A stretch of 64,000 nucleotides of DNA from Coemansia sp. RSA 487 (lineage: Eukaryota; Kickxellomycota; Kickxellomycetes; Kickxellales; Kickxellaceae). The notes under the pieces were generated by a model that saw only the letters and a list, made by a program, of their open reading frames with translations, did no database searches and was not told the origin of the DNA. Positions 41,710-51,179 of this stretch are shown piece after piece; the stretch's first letter is position 1; each line of letters opens with the position of its first letter. The translations under genes and the position numbers were made by a program. Location of the stretch: positions 124,001-188,000 of the forward strand of contig JANBRJ010000014.1 in NCBI GenBank assembly GCA_027577595.1, in the 5' to 3' direction.

Positions 41710-42828
41710 TCAAGGAATTCGCTTTGAAGAAACAAATTTACTGATCTCAGAGGTTCCAGAGGTCCCCGAAGGCCCAGAATCGTAGTCCACATAAATAATC
41801 TGAAACTGACGAATGCGCCGTGTATCGCGCAGCCGGAGCCGAAACTGTGACATGTTCACTGCGTCACTTGAGTCGACGCGAACATTAAGATCCGGATCAA
41901 AAAGGAGCAGATTCGTAGCAGTGTCCGTCATCTCGATTCCAACAATCGTCCTACTATGGCCCTGGTGCTGTAGGTACAAGGGGTGCTTTGCAACGAATCT
42001 GGTTGATTTGCACCCAAGTGTATCATCAGCTAGTGGCGGTGTCGCATCCTGAGTGTTATCGTTCGTGGCTTCAGTAAAATATTCCACCACCCAGCTGAAA
42101 AGTGCTGGGTGGCTGCCGTCTGATGCGGTTGGTTGGTGAAAGTCGACTATGTGCGCCTGCACACCGATATGCGCCAAAATACAGTATATTTCTGTGGTTC
42201 CGATCCACTTTCGTGTGCCCGTTACACGGTGCTTGAGTTGCTCTGCACCATCTCTGTCGTATCCGTCCCTCCAGGCCAGCTCCAGCATCTCTTGAAGTGC
42301 GCCTATTTGCGGTGCTTTGTCTCTAGGGAACCGGTTAGCCGCTCCTGCCGCAGTGCTTCCAGATTCACTGTTATCTGTGTTACTGGACACACGATCTGCG
42401 CTCGCAATAAGGCTTGATAATAGCACTTGACAGTTTCTGTATCCGCAAGCCCAACCACGATCGGAAATAGTCGAATTGAACAGCATTGTAGCTTTGTTGC
42501 ATAGTAAAACTGTACTTGATATTGAATCTTTGGTACTAGACTGTGGGCCGATGCGTCTGTCTTTCTTGGTCCATTCCAGCTGAGCTACCATAAGGCGAGT
42601 GCTGTCATCGCGAGGGCCAAGGTGCATCACCCTTTCGCGTAAGAACCTGTCTATTTGTTGAATCATTTTTTTCTTCTTTCCTTTCGTTCTATCTCGTGAT
42701 TTTGAACTGTGGCTGCCTTTCGCTTGCCTGTCGATATCTATGATTTCAATGGCGCCATCGTTGTTGTCGGACTCGCCTGTTAGATCGACAATAACTTTCG
42801 GGATGGTAATACTGTTGTCTTTTGTCAT
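41710..42828 (-). CDS. Peptidase C78 (ZUP1/UFSP-like) deubiquitinase with SIM-like N-terminus
   Basis: A 372-aa cysteine protease of family C78. The closest relative by eye is human ZUP1, a K63-ubiquitin-specific deubiquitinase in genome maintenance. Key blocks are DRGWACGYRN with the nucleophile C128, AWRDGYDRDGAEQL, TRKWIGTTEIYCIL, AHIVDFHQ, LYLQHQGHSRTIVGIE with the catalytic His, and LLFDPD with the Asp. The zinc fingers and MIU helix that precede the protease in ZUP1 are absent from this frame. Instead residues 12-17 read VIVDLT followed by an acidic stretch, and 27-33 read IEIIDID. Both resemble SUMO-interaction motifs. Upstream DNA (42829-43200) has a short frame with a C-x2-C pair, so a missed 5' exon is possible. 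Start ATG at 42828. Confidence 0.85.
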   Translation of the reverse strand: MTKDNSITIPKVIVDLTGESDNNDGAIEIIDIDRQAKGSHSSKSRDRTKGKKKKMIQQIDRFLRERVMHLGPRDDSTRLMVAQLEWTKKDRRIGPQSSTKDSISSTVLLCNKATMLFNSTISDRGWACGYRNCQVLLSSLIASADRVSSNTDNSESGSTAAGAANRFPRDKAPQIGALQEMLELAWRDGYDRDGAEQLKHRVTGTRKWIGTTEIYCILAHIGVQAHIVDFHQPTASDGSHPALFSWVVEYFTEATNDNTQDATPPLADDTLGCKSTRFVAKHPLYLQHQGHSRTIVGIEMTDTATNLLLFDPDLNVRVDSSDAVNMSQFRLRLRDTRRIRQFQIIYVDYDSGPSGTSGTSEISKFVSSKRIP

Positions 42829-43623
42829 GGTAATGCTATTATAATGCCTCGTGTAGAATTTAAGAGTACGCTAAATGTAAAAAAGATGTCTACGATAGCA
42901 AGAAAGAAAGAAAGAATTATTGAAAAATAAAGTAATACTTTTACCTGGTCAAAAACGAAATGCTGTTTGTCTGGGCGCACGTTTGTTTCATATTTGTAAT
43001 GAGTTATGGTGGCGCTACATAAAATAGTGTGATGTATTGATTTGATAAAAAGAATAAAACTAAGAGAAAACGGTTTGGTTGTTTGGCAGGCACGATTTTT
43101 ATGTCTTTGTGTATCGGGTTCTTTTAGACCAGGAATCACAGAAGTATCGCTCCAGATCACCACAATAGCCGCAGATCCACGTGCCTAGTGTGTGTTTTTT
43201 AAAAAAGCCTATTAATATTGCTCACAGCAAAGCGTGTTAAAATTGCTAATGTTTTGGTATGAAGACATACTACTTGTGAATGCAAACTTATTGATGTCGT
43301 CTTCGTTTAAGCTGGCAGACAAGTTTAATGGTTGCACGACACAAAAAAGCTTTAATAGGGGCAGGAGTTTGAGTGCCTCTAGCAGACAGTAACTTCCTTC
43401 TGCAAGGACAAGCACATATCATGAGATTATGCGAAATCAAGTGAAAACACTCACCAGGCTAAAAAAAAAGTCATATAAAGCGGCAACCACAGCAAGCAAT
43501 ATTGTATGTCGGTTCTTTGTCACATATTTAAATTGCAATATTCTATTAATTTTACAGCACATATTTTTTGTTAACAAGAGATTCACTGACTTGTCCAATT
43601 TTTATAAACTTACTAATAAAACA
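42829..43623. other. Divergent region between the C78 protease and the secreted-protein island
   Basis: About 795 nt, very AT-rich. A GTATGT donor-like site near 43505 and a TATTAATTTTACAG acceptor-like site ending near 43556 could bound a 5' leader intron of the secreted HDEL protein. That is a pattern match only. A minus-strand C-x2-C-containing frame near 43130-43190 might be an upstream exon of the protease gene. Confidence 0.3.
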
Positions 43624-44127
43624 ATGAGGCTTGTAGTTCTAGCTCTTCTAGCTCATTTTGTAAACGGAACTGACGACATCTACGCGGGTTTGTGCAACTG
43701 GGTCCCGAGTATCTCCTTTGTCTACATGTCGGGTGTATGTTTGGTGCATAATAACAAAGTGGTAATGCTCGACTACTGTCGATACGGCAAAGGTAATGGC
43801 AGCGATGGCCATGACCAGGATGGATACCATGCTGAGGTGTATCGCAAGAAGAAGAGTGCATTTTCAGGTCAGGGCAAGACCTTGGTCAAGTCTGTAGACA
43901 TTGAATTGCCTGGCGGCGGGCACTATCATGTCGATATCGACTCATCTTCCAACTGTGGAAATGTGAGCGTGGATGAAGAGGGAATCTACTACGATGCATT
44001 TGCTAGCGGCAAACTTAATGCCGCAGCAATGATACTGTGCAGAGACTGGTGCACAAACATTTCGTACGGAAATGATACTCGGCCGGAGACGCAAAAGTGC
44101 GGCAAATTGGAACACGACGAGCTTTAA
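43624..44127 (+). CDS. Small secreted cysteine-containing protein ending in HDEL
   Basis: A 167-aa protein I do not recognise by family. The signal peptide is clear (MRLVVLALLAHFVNG, cleavage near 15). The mature part has seven cysteines, two potential N-glycosylation sites (NISY, NVSV), a Gly/Asp/His-rich loop (KGNGSDGHDQDGYH) and a basic patch (RKKKS). The C-terminus reads KCGKLEHDEL: a perfect fungal ER-retrieval signal. The last codons CAC GAC GAG CTT TAA are unambiguous. It opens a plus-strand island with a LysM protein and a zymocin alpha/beta-like chitinase. Among secreted toxins, K28 uses an HDEL end to travel backward through the secretory route of its target. By context this could be a killer-toxin cargo; an ER-resident glycoprotein is the plain alternative. 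The frame is open further upstream, but the signal peptide fixes the start at 43624. Confidence 0.72.
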   Translation: MRLVVLALLAHFVNGTDDIYAGLCNWVPSISFVYMSGVCLVHNNKVVMLDYCRYGKGNGSDGHDQDGYHAEVYRKKKSAFSGQGKTLVKSVDIELPGGGHYHVDIDSSSNCGNVSVDEEGIYYDAFASGKLNAAAMILCRDWCTNISYGNDTRPETQKCGKLEHDEL

Positions 44128-44456
44128 GCGTCCATACACCTGACATGGTCAAGCGGATGGTGTGGTTGCCGGAACAGAAATAGCATGAGACGCATGCCAA
44201 TACGCCTCATATAGATTACTGTTTATTTCGAGTTTGCCGAGCTGCAGGACTGATATTTATAAACCAAATCCTTAGCTAATAAAAGCAGTATATTACAAAT
44301 GAATACACAAAAATATCCGGATGATATTTTAATGTTCTCTTGATGTTGTCCTCTCTGCATTTGTTATTTTCACATTTCAACAATTCCCTATTACATTGTA
44401 GGTTTTGATTATTATACAATCTTTCCTTAACAAATAATTAGCAATTAATTTCAGAT
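44128..44456. other. Spacer between the HDEL protein and the LysM protein genes
   Basis: 329 nt, AT-rich. Just before the LysM gene the DNA reads AATTAATTTCAG, which resembles a branch point and acceptor, so a leader intron is possible. No gene seen. Confidence 0.3.
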
Positions 44457-46586
44457 ATGAGGAATATGTCAATTTTACGAGCGCTGCTTTTTTCGTGTGT
44501 CGCACTGGGCGCTGACGTCTCCGGCAATTACTCCATCCTTCCCGATAACGTTTTTGTTAAGCCTTTGCAAGACAACACTGCCCCACATTCAATTGAAAAG
44601 CTTTACACTGAGGAAGAATGCAGTGCTGGCGTTAGCAAAATAGCCGACGTCCAGGCTGGATGGTGGGGCAACGGGAATTACAAACTATCGGAGGCTCTTG
44701 ACGCCCTCTACCAGCTACAATATCTAGTCCTCCAGGACTGCAACCGCAAAGAATTCTACGTTTATGGCGACGGTGTTATCGTTGGAGCATGGTTTGGTGA
44801 CTGGATTCATCCGCAAGGCGCATACAACCTTGTGGCTGCACTTACCTACGATGTGTCGCAGTATGGTGTCCCCGGTGGCAAAGCCGTCGAGTACTGTGGA
44901 AAAGAAAGCAACAAATCGGGATATCGTATGGGTATTACAGTTGATGTCAACAGCAATATCGATGGCGTCAAGCAAACTGTTGACTCGTGGATCAAAGGCG
45001 ACTGTGTTACGCAATGGGCGGACGGAAAAATCGCTTGGTCAAACCAGACTTTGGAGTTCTACGCAACATCTGCAAAGAAAAGTACACAAGAAAGCGTAGC
45101 TCCTGAACCATTCAATTCTATTGTTGCCACGTACGAGATAAAAGCCAATGATACGTGCAAGTCGATCAAGTCGGATCTTTCACTTGCTGCGGACCTGGAC
45201 TACTTTAACAACTACACATACGGGTGGTATGGATGCGACGCCATTGTCCCGGGTCAGCTGGTTGCTGTAAGCGGCGGCTGGCCACGCAAACTGTCATATA
45301 ACCACCTGTTCGAGATAACAGCCTGGATGGATGAGTACGAATCTGCGTATAGCCCCGAGCTATCTTACACTATGGCAGCACTGCCTGCTGCAAAGCTTCA
45401 GCTTTTGTCAGATACTCTCACAAACTATACACAGCAGACAGAGACTATTCATTTAGCCATGTGGTCGGGAGCGTGGGTTGATAACAGCAAAGTAAATGAA
45501 GCATTTGATTATTTCGCTTCAAGCATCACTCGCTTCGGAACAGCAAAAGCCTTCCAGCATGCCAACGAGAACGACCCGGATATGACATTTGGGGTGATAG
45601 TGACAAACAATTCTGTCCAGGCACAAGAGGCAATGCATGCGTGGCAAGAAGGGCGACGTTACAGCAAGGACTCCAGCTTCTCGACGTTTATTTCTGGTCC
45701 CCTGTACACGCGCGGAATAAGCAAAAGCGGGACTGTGAAGTATGCCGATATGGCCATGACTCCAAACAAGTATAGTAGAAGGTTGATGACAGAGTATGTT
45801 TTTGCTCACACAAAGTCCGGCAATACTGCTGTAGACAAATTCTACTCGACCATTGCAGCAGGCAAGGCGGGAATCCCAAGCGTGCAGCTTGGTGTTGCAA
45901 AAAGCCCAGTCTTTCCGCTTAACGATGTTATAAGCAAGGCGGTGTATGGTCCAGTCAATAACGAAACAATTGACTATTTTAAAAAGCAACAATGGGTGTA
46001 TGACGGTGGAAACGTTGTTGCTGATGCTCCTGGAAACAAAATCGAGGAGCTTGAAGCAATGGTTAACATGACTACAGATGTCATCATCGATTCTTGCACT
46101 ATGCCAATATTTGTGGTCAACGCTGGATATCAGTCGCCAGGAATGACATGCACTGCTTACGCACACATATCGGGCAGTGACAGCAATGTTTTTACGTATG
46201 ATGGCAATTATCTTATGCAAAACCAGGCAGCATGTGCCAAACAAGTGGGTCCAAGAGTCAGCGGAATCCCAATTCTGGAAAAACGTACAAAATGGCAACA
46301 GGTATCGTTCCCGTATGGTACCACAGACACCTCCCAATGTGTTGATGCATCTGATGCGTGGATCGAAAGCCAAAACTTCCAGCGCTTTGTCAATGCTGCC
46401 GCTGCAGAGACATCTATTGGCGAAGCCGACAGATATAAGGAGCTGGATTGGACTCGATGTGACCCGATGAATCCCAACTCGCCAAAGCGTTCTGGACCTC
46501 TTGTGACAAAGCAACAATACATGGTATTGATTGAGTATCCGACTCTTGGATTCGGCAACTGTAGCATCGAATACACACGCGCATGA
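44457..46586 (+). CDS. Secreted LysM-domain protein of the chitinase-associated type
   Basis: A 709-aa protein with a signal peptide (about 1-22, SILRALLFSCVALGADVSG). The N-terminal 200 residues match the pattern of fungal LysM proteins found beside subgroup C chitinases: FYVYGDGVIVGAWFGDW, then YCGKESNKSGYRMGITVDV and VDSWIKGDCVT. A LysM module follows at about 224-275 (ATYEIKANDTCKSIKSDL to AIVPGQLV). LysM binds chitin or peptidoglycan. The C-terminal 430 residues have no family I can name. They end with RCDPMNPNSPKRSGP, a motif also present near the end of the next chitinase gene (KCDPKDPDSPDRDGP). Many Asn-x-Ser/Thr sites and cysteines fit a secreted wall protein. Likely roles are chitin binding or help for the neighbouring toxin-like protein. 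No GH18 active site is present. The frame is one exon from ATG 44457. Confidence 0.78.
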   Translation: MRNMSILRALLFSCVALGADVSGNYSILPDNVFVKPLQDNTAPHSIEKLYTEEECSAGVSKIADVQAGWWGNGNYKLSEALDALYQLQYLVLQDCNRKEFYVYGDGVIVGAWFGDWIHPQGAYNLVAALTYDVSQYGVPGGKAVEYCGKESNKSGYRMGITVDVNSNIDGVKQTVDSWIKGDCVTQWADGKIAWSNQTLEFYATSAKKSTQESVAPEPFNSIVATYEIKANDTCKSIKSDLSLAADLDYFNNYTYGWYGCDAIVPGQLVAVSGGWPRKLSYNHLFEITAWMDEYESAYSPELSYTMAALPAAKLQLLSDTLTNYTQQTETIHLAMWSGAWVDNSKVNEAFDYFASSITRFGTAKAFQHANENDPDMTFGVIVTNNSVQAQEAMHAWQEGRRYSKDSSFSTFISGPLYTRGISKSGTVKYADMAMTPNKYSRRLMTEYVFAHTKSGNTAVDKFYSTIAAGKAGIPSVQLGVAKSPVFPLNDVISKAVYGPVNNETIDYFKKQQWVYDGGNVVADAPGNKIEELEAMVNMTTDVIIDSCTMPIFVVNAGYQSPGMTCTAYAHISGSDSNVFTYDGNYLMQNQAACAKQVGPRVSGIPILEKRTKWQQVSFPYGTTDTSQCVDASDAWIESQNFQRFVNAAAAETSIGEADRYKELDWTRCDPMNPNSPKRSGPLVTKQQYMVLIEYPTLGFGNCSIEYTRA

Positions 46587-46869
46587 CCTCCCAGTGTTTA
46601 AACATTGTCATTTATATGACCCTTGTTCGGATCTTTTCACATTTATCATTTTACATATCAATATTTTGTTGGCACTTTTTGGGTCCTGATATTTTACTAT
46701 CTCAAATTCATACATTTATTTTCCCAGTTATTTTACTTTATGTATTTACCTTTGCAATATTATGAATCCACAGATTCAATTACGCTTTCTGGCGGATTTT
46801 GTTCGGATTTTTCGGCCGAGTATCATTTTCATAGTCGCATTTACTGAATGTAATAATACCACTAACGCA

Positions 46870-47127
46870 ATGAAATATTACTATCCTGCTATTGCTGCGT
46901 GTGCAGTCGTGATCCCGGCTCCGGCTGCGCATGTCATGAGTTGCATTCCAAGAGTCATTTGGAATGATGCGTGATGTGTGGCTGCCAGCAAATGGATATT
47001 GGGAGTATGCCATTACAAATTGAGGCGATTATTGTGTACAGTGTTAATTAAGGCGTACGCAGACAGTTGCATAGCCAAAGTCGGCTTTTATCACTTGCGT
47101 TGTAAGCAGACAACATATAGATTATAG
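46870..47127 (+). pseudogene. Broken small secreted cysteine-rich protein gene (fossil)
   Basis: A short open frame begins with a convincing signal peptide (MKYYYPAIAACAVVIPAPAA) and is followed in the same stretch by cysteine-rich sequence. It looks broken, with about one break. It lies between the LysM gene and the chitinase gene in the secreted-protein island, so it may be a relic of another small secreted effector or toxin-like cargo. The family is unknown and the age looks recent. A chance open frame cannot be excluded. Confidence 0.35.
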
Positions 47128-47364
47128 ATTCCAATATAGAGGCTACTATCTCTTGTCTCTTCTATATATTTATTCGTGCATCATTAACTAAACTAATAAG
47201 CGTATTATTATTTGACTGCATCTGCTAGTAATTATTTATGCTCCTACTTTGTCAACATCTACAGCAGCTAGCTTTCATATTATACATTACTAAACCGCGT
47301 TATAGTTTTCAGGATTAAGCACCATATAAGCAACAGGCTGCTGTATTAAGGACTTGCTTTTAGG

Positions 47365-50300
47365 ATGATATTAAGTTTTAAAAAACTATTATTTATTGTA
47401 GCGGCTGCTATACTCGCAGCAGCCGATGACTACCCATGTACTGGAAAGTACGTCCATAGCGGTGACGACTGCTGGAAACTTGCAAAGGATTGTAAGCTCA
47501 GCGAAGACACTTTTAAGAAGTATAACCCGTCATGTCCCAACATCCAGGCTGGACAACTCGTATGTTGCACGAAGCCGTCGTACACTGCGAACCCAGACGG
47601 CAGTTGCCATATGCACACCCAGAGCGGAACCGAGTACTGTAGCGATATTGCGAAAAAGTATGGCATAACCGTCGACAATATCGAGAAATGGAATGCTCAC
47701 ACTTTTGGGTGGAAAACGTGTAGCTTTCTAGGTCAAGGAATGAAGATCTGCGTCAGTCCCGGCACCCCGCCACGCCCTACACCTGACCCAAAGGCCGAAT
47801 GTGGTCCTTTGGCTCCTGGAGACAAGTACAACAAGGAGTGTCCTCTCAAGGCGTGCTGCAGTCAATTTGGATATTGTGGACTAACATCCGAATTCTGCGC
47901 CAAGAAGAACAGCACGACCGGTGCGCCAGGCACCACAGGATGCCTCAGCAACTGCGATATCAAGTTTGTCAAATCAGATCCACCCAGCGAATTCATCCGT
48001 GTGGGCTACTACGAGTCATGGAACCAAGGCTGGCCGTGTCTGAGGAGCAACGTCGACGACCTCAACCTTGACAAGTACACACACGTGCATTTCTCGTTTG
48101 CCGACATTGATTCGTCGTTGCAGCCATCATTTGACAAGTATGCTTCAGCCCAGTGGGACCGTTTCAAGAAGATCAGCAAGCATAAAATCGTGAGCTTTGG
48201 AGGATGGGGCATCAGTACCGATCCTTCCACTTACGAGAACCTGCGCAATATGGTGCAGCCCGCCAACCGTGCTACAGCTGCAAAGAACCTGGTGAACTTT
48301 ATGACCAGCAATGGTTTGGACGGGATTGACATTGATTGGGAGTATCCCGGTGCACCGGATATCCCTGGAATCCCAGCGGGCCTACCCGACGATGGCGCCA
48401 ACTATCTCGCGTTTTTGAAAGAGGTCCGGAGTATTTTACCTAAGGGAAAGAGCTTGTCGATAGCAGCTCCTGCGTCGTACTGGTATCTCAAGTCGTTTCC
48501 TATTGACGAGATGAGCAAGGTCGTTGATTACATTGTTTTTATGACGTACGATTTGCACGGCCAGTGGGACCACGACAACCAGTATACTGGGCCGTATCTA
48601 TTGTCGCATGTCAACTGGACAGAGACATCGGATATGCTTAATCTGATTACCCATGCTGGAGTATCTGGCAACAAGGTTCTGCTTGGGCTTGCTGGCTACG
48701 GCCGCTCATTCCAACAAAGCGACCCATCCTGTTACGGACCAAGCTGCACGTTTACTGGAACTAGCAATGTGTCACATGCCACGCCTGGCCCATGCACAAA
48801 TACCTCTGGATACCTCTCGCTTGCTGAAATCAACCGCATCCGTGGGACCAATCGCGTGCGTAACGAGTATGCCGACGCTGGATCCCAGATAATGCTGTAT
48901 GATAATGACCAGTGGATTGCTTTTAACACGCCAGAGCAGCTGGACAAGCGAGAGCAGCTTGCGATAAACATGAATCTTGGAGGCACCGTTCTGTGGGCAA
49001 TAGATATCGATGGTAGCAATGACGAGGTGGCAGCAAACCCTTGCGATGTCAAGTCGCTTTCCAACGACGAGTTTATTGCCAGTGACTGTCCAGACAAGGA
49101 AGCAGCTCTGCTAGCGTGGATAGAAGAAGTCATTCGAAACATGCAATCGCTTGACAATTCCACGCTCACCAGGCTCGAGCTTAACCCGTCAAAGAGAATA
49201 AAGCAGCTACAGGATATCAAGGAAAAAATCACCAGTAAGAAAAGCACTAGGAAAAGAGAAGCTCCTTCTATTGACATATCGGCCGGAGCCCACGCTATAA
49301 CTGCAAACGCGGCAAACTACGCAAATCTGGTCAAAATTAACCAGTACAGCATATCGATCGATCCCATGAAGGAGGCACAGGCTATCGAAAGCTTGGTTCT
49401 TGCCGATCTAGCCAAATTAAACATTCGACGCAACCAAGTGCTCGTCGCTATAGCTGTGGCAACGCTTTCAGCACCGTCAATCGGAGGCATTTACCTTGCC
49501 GGGAGTTCGTTTGTATACTTTTCATACAGTGCCCTGCAAAAGTGGACATACGACTGCACATGGTTCTGGAACAAGCACAGGTCTTTGGAAGATGAGCTGG
49601 ATAACTGCGTAAGCAAGGAAGATCTTCTCAAGAATTTGATCATTGATGATATGGATACGGATGTTGAAGACTCTTCTGGCACCCCAGGACCGACCCAAAG
49701 CACGTCAACCATCAACATCCCCAGCATCGGCCAGAACACGTGTCCCAGTATGAACACTTTAACAAAGACGCAGGTAGACACCGTAATCACCGGAGACTTT
49801 AGGACGATCACCAAGTCGTGGGAGAAGGACAAGAATGGAAACAAAAAGTGCATTTTGCCAGTATATTATATAAATATGGAGGGCCATTCTCTTGGTGTCG
49901 CATGCAACGGGTACAAGTATATGGCTACAAGGGGTAATATTGTCTATAGCAGAGGTTTAGCCACATCAGACGCGAACAGAAAGCCAAATCGCTTGCAGCT
50001 TCGAATGCACGAGGGCTGCCCTCTGCTACACGATGTTCAAAACGACTCTGGACAGACTGGAAGCCCGTATTACAACAAGTCTCCATCCAACAGGAGAGAT
50101 CAACAGGACGAATTCCCAATGAATGCAATGTACGAGGGATACCGGAAGAGCACAGTTCAAGGCGGAACAGACATCCATATCTACGATACCTCGATTCTAT
50201 GCATTCCCTGGTATGAGAACATGGTCGACGGACTTGTATACTGGAACAAATTCTTGAATGCATCGCCGCCTTACGACAAATGCGATCCAAAGGACCCAGA

Positions 50301-50544
50301 CTCCCCAGATAGAGATGGGCCAATACCGTTTGCTCAATCTGCCACCCAAAGGTCATATTTCATTGTGCAAGCATTAATTGGCGGAAACTTTAATGATGTG
50401 TGCGTTAACAACCATCAGTCCTACAGGGTTCCTGGGTTCAAGACAACCAGCTATATGGACACAAGCGTGAATCCATACAGGTACAGGTCAACGTGGAAAT
50501 ACAAGACAGTTTATGTCAGCAACGAATTCCAACAATATTTTTAG
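47365..50544 (+). CDS. Zymocin alpha/beta-like secreted chitinase (LysM-LysM-CBM18-GH18-hydrophobic tail)
   Basis: A 1059-aa secreted protein with the layout of the Kluyveromyces killer-toxin alpha/beta precursor and fungal subgroup C chitinases. Signal peptide about 1-20. Two LysM modules follow at about 24-68 and 81-135. CBM18 is at about 144-198 (KACCSQFGYCGLTSEFC). GH18 spans about 211-560 with the catalytic DGIDIDWEY at 319-327 (acid E326) and the SFGGWG strand intact. After the catalytic domain a dibasic TRKREAP site (KR at 630-631) looks like a Kex2 site, as between alpha and beta in zymocin. A long hydrophobic segment at about 692-725 matches the beta-type hydrophobic region. The C-terminal region has many cysteines and the KCDPKDPDSPDRDGP motif. 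Alpha is thought to bind and digest chitin and beta to help cargo cross the membrane. Whether this protein kills anything is unknown. Confidence 0.88.
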   Translation: MILSFKKLLFIVAAAILAAADDYPCTGKYVHSGDDCWKLAKDCKLSEDTFKKYNPSCPNIQAGQLVCCTKPSYTANPDGSCHMHTQSGTEYCSDIAKKYGITVDNIEKWNAHTFGWKTCSFLGQGMKICVSPGTPPRPTPDPKAECGPLAPGDKYNKECPLKACCSQFGYCGLTSEFCAKKNSTTGAPGTTGCLSNCDIKFVKSDPPSEFIRVGYYESWNQGWPCLRSNVDDLNLDKYTHVHFSFADIDSSLQPSFDKYASAQWDRFKKISKHKIVSFGGWGISTDPSTYENLRNMVQPANRATAAKNLVNFMTSNGLDGIDIDWEYPGAPDIPGIPAGLPDDGANYLAFLKEVRSILPKGKSLSIAAPASYWYLKSFPIDEMSKVVDYIVFMTYDLHGQWDHDNQYTGPYLLSHVNWTETSDMLNLITHAGVSGNKVLLGLAGYGRSFQQSDPSCYGPSCTFTGTSNVSHATPGPCTNTSGYLSLAEINRIRGTNRVRNEYADAGSQIMLYDNDQWIAFNTPEQLDKREQLAINMNLGGTVLWAIDIDGSNDEVAANPCDVKSLSNDEFIASDCPDKEAALLAWIEEVIRNMQSLDNSTLTRLELNPSKRIKQLQDIKEKITSKKSTRKREAPSIDISAGAHAITANAANYANLVKINQYSISIDPMKEAQAIESLVLADLAKLNIRRNQVLVAIAVATLSAPSIGGIYLAGSSFVYFSYSALQKWTYDCTWFWNKHRSLEDELDNCVSKEDLLKNLIIDDMDTDVEDSSGTPGPTQSTSTINIPSIGQNTCPSMNTLTKTQVDTVITGDFRTITKSWEKDKNGNKKCILPVYYINMEGHSLGVACNGYKYMATRGNIVYSRGLATSDANRKPNRLQLRMHEGCPLLHDVQNDSGQTGSPYYNKSPSNRRDQQDEFPMNAMYEGYRKSTVQGGTDIHIYDTSILCIPWYENMVDGLVYWNKFLNASPPYDKCDPKDPDSPDRDGPIPFAQSATQRSYFIVQALIGGNFNDVCVNNHQSYRVPGFKTTSYMDTSVNPYRYRSTWKYKTVYVSNEFQQYF

Positions 50545-51179
50545 CTTCAGATTGTTCAAGTATAGGTTATTTATGATGATAATAATAAGAAACCTTGTTG
50601 ACATTGGAAACAAATGAAAAGTGCACTGTTTACGGAAAATTAATACAAATCAGATTTATCACACTCCCAACGGGTATAGCTAACAATAATTTCTCTACCA
50701 TTTGGCCCAACAACTCCCTCTCAGGATGCCTATTTCGTAGGGTATTGTTTTTTCAGATTGTAATAGTTATTCTCCACTCAAACTATAATAGTATAAATAG
50801 CCATATTATTGTGGTATCTGTATTATGCAGTTCAATCGCCGGTAGCCGCGTTCTCTTTCTTGTCTATGAAATGTGGCATAGCGTTTTGTATTTTGCTGTC
50901 CCAAGGATATAGACATTACAACGCGGTTGCGTCACGCAACATGGCTAGGGAACTAGAAATAGCACCAATTTGCAAATGTTCCTGGATGATTTCTGCCAAG
51001 CTATCCACGGCATTCATTTTGCAAAATCTCTTGATTGGTTAGCACGTGATATTATATATTTTTATCCTTTCTTCAAAGCCATTGAAGTAAACTCATCCAA
51101 AATCGTGTTCCGTTTCTTTTCTTGGTAGAGAGCATTCACTTTTCATCCCTTGATATACTATAGATTTTCATATAATACA
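50545..51179. other. Spacer between the toxin-like island and SEC59
   Basis: 635 nt, AT-rich on the left and more mixed toward the SEC59 start. Short frames lack domains. No gene or repeat recognised. Confidence 0.4.
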
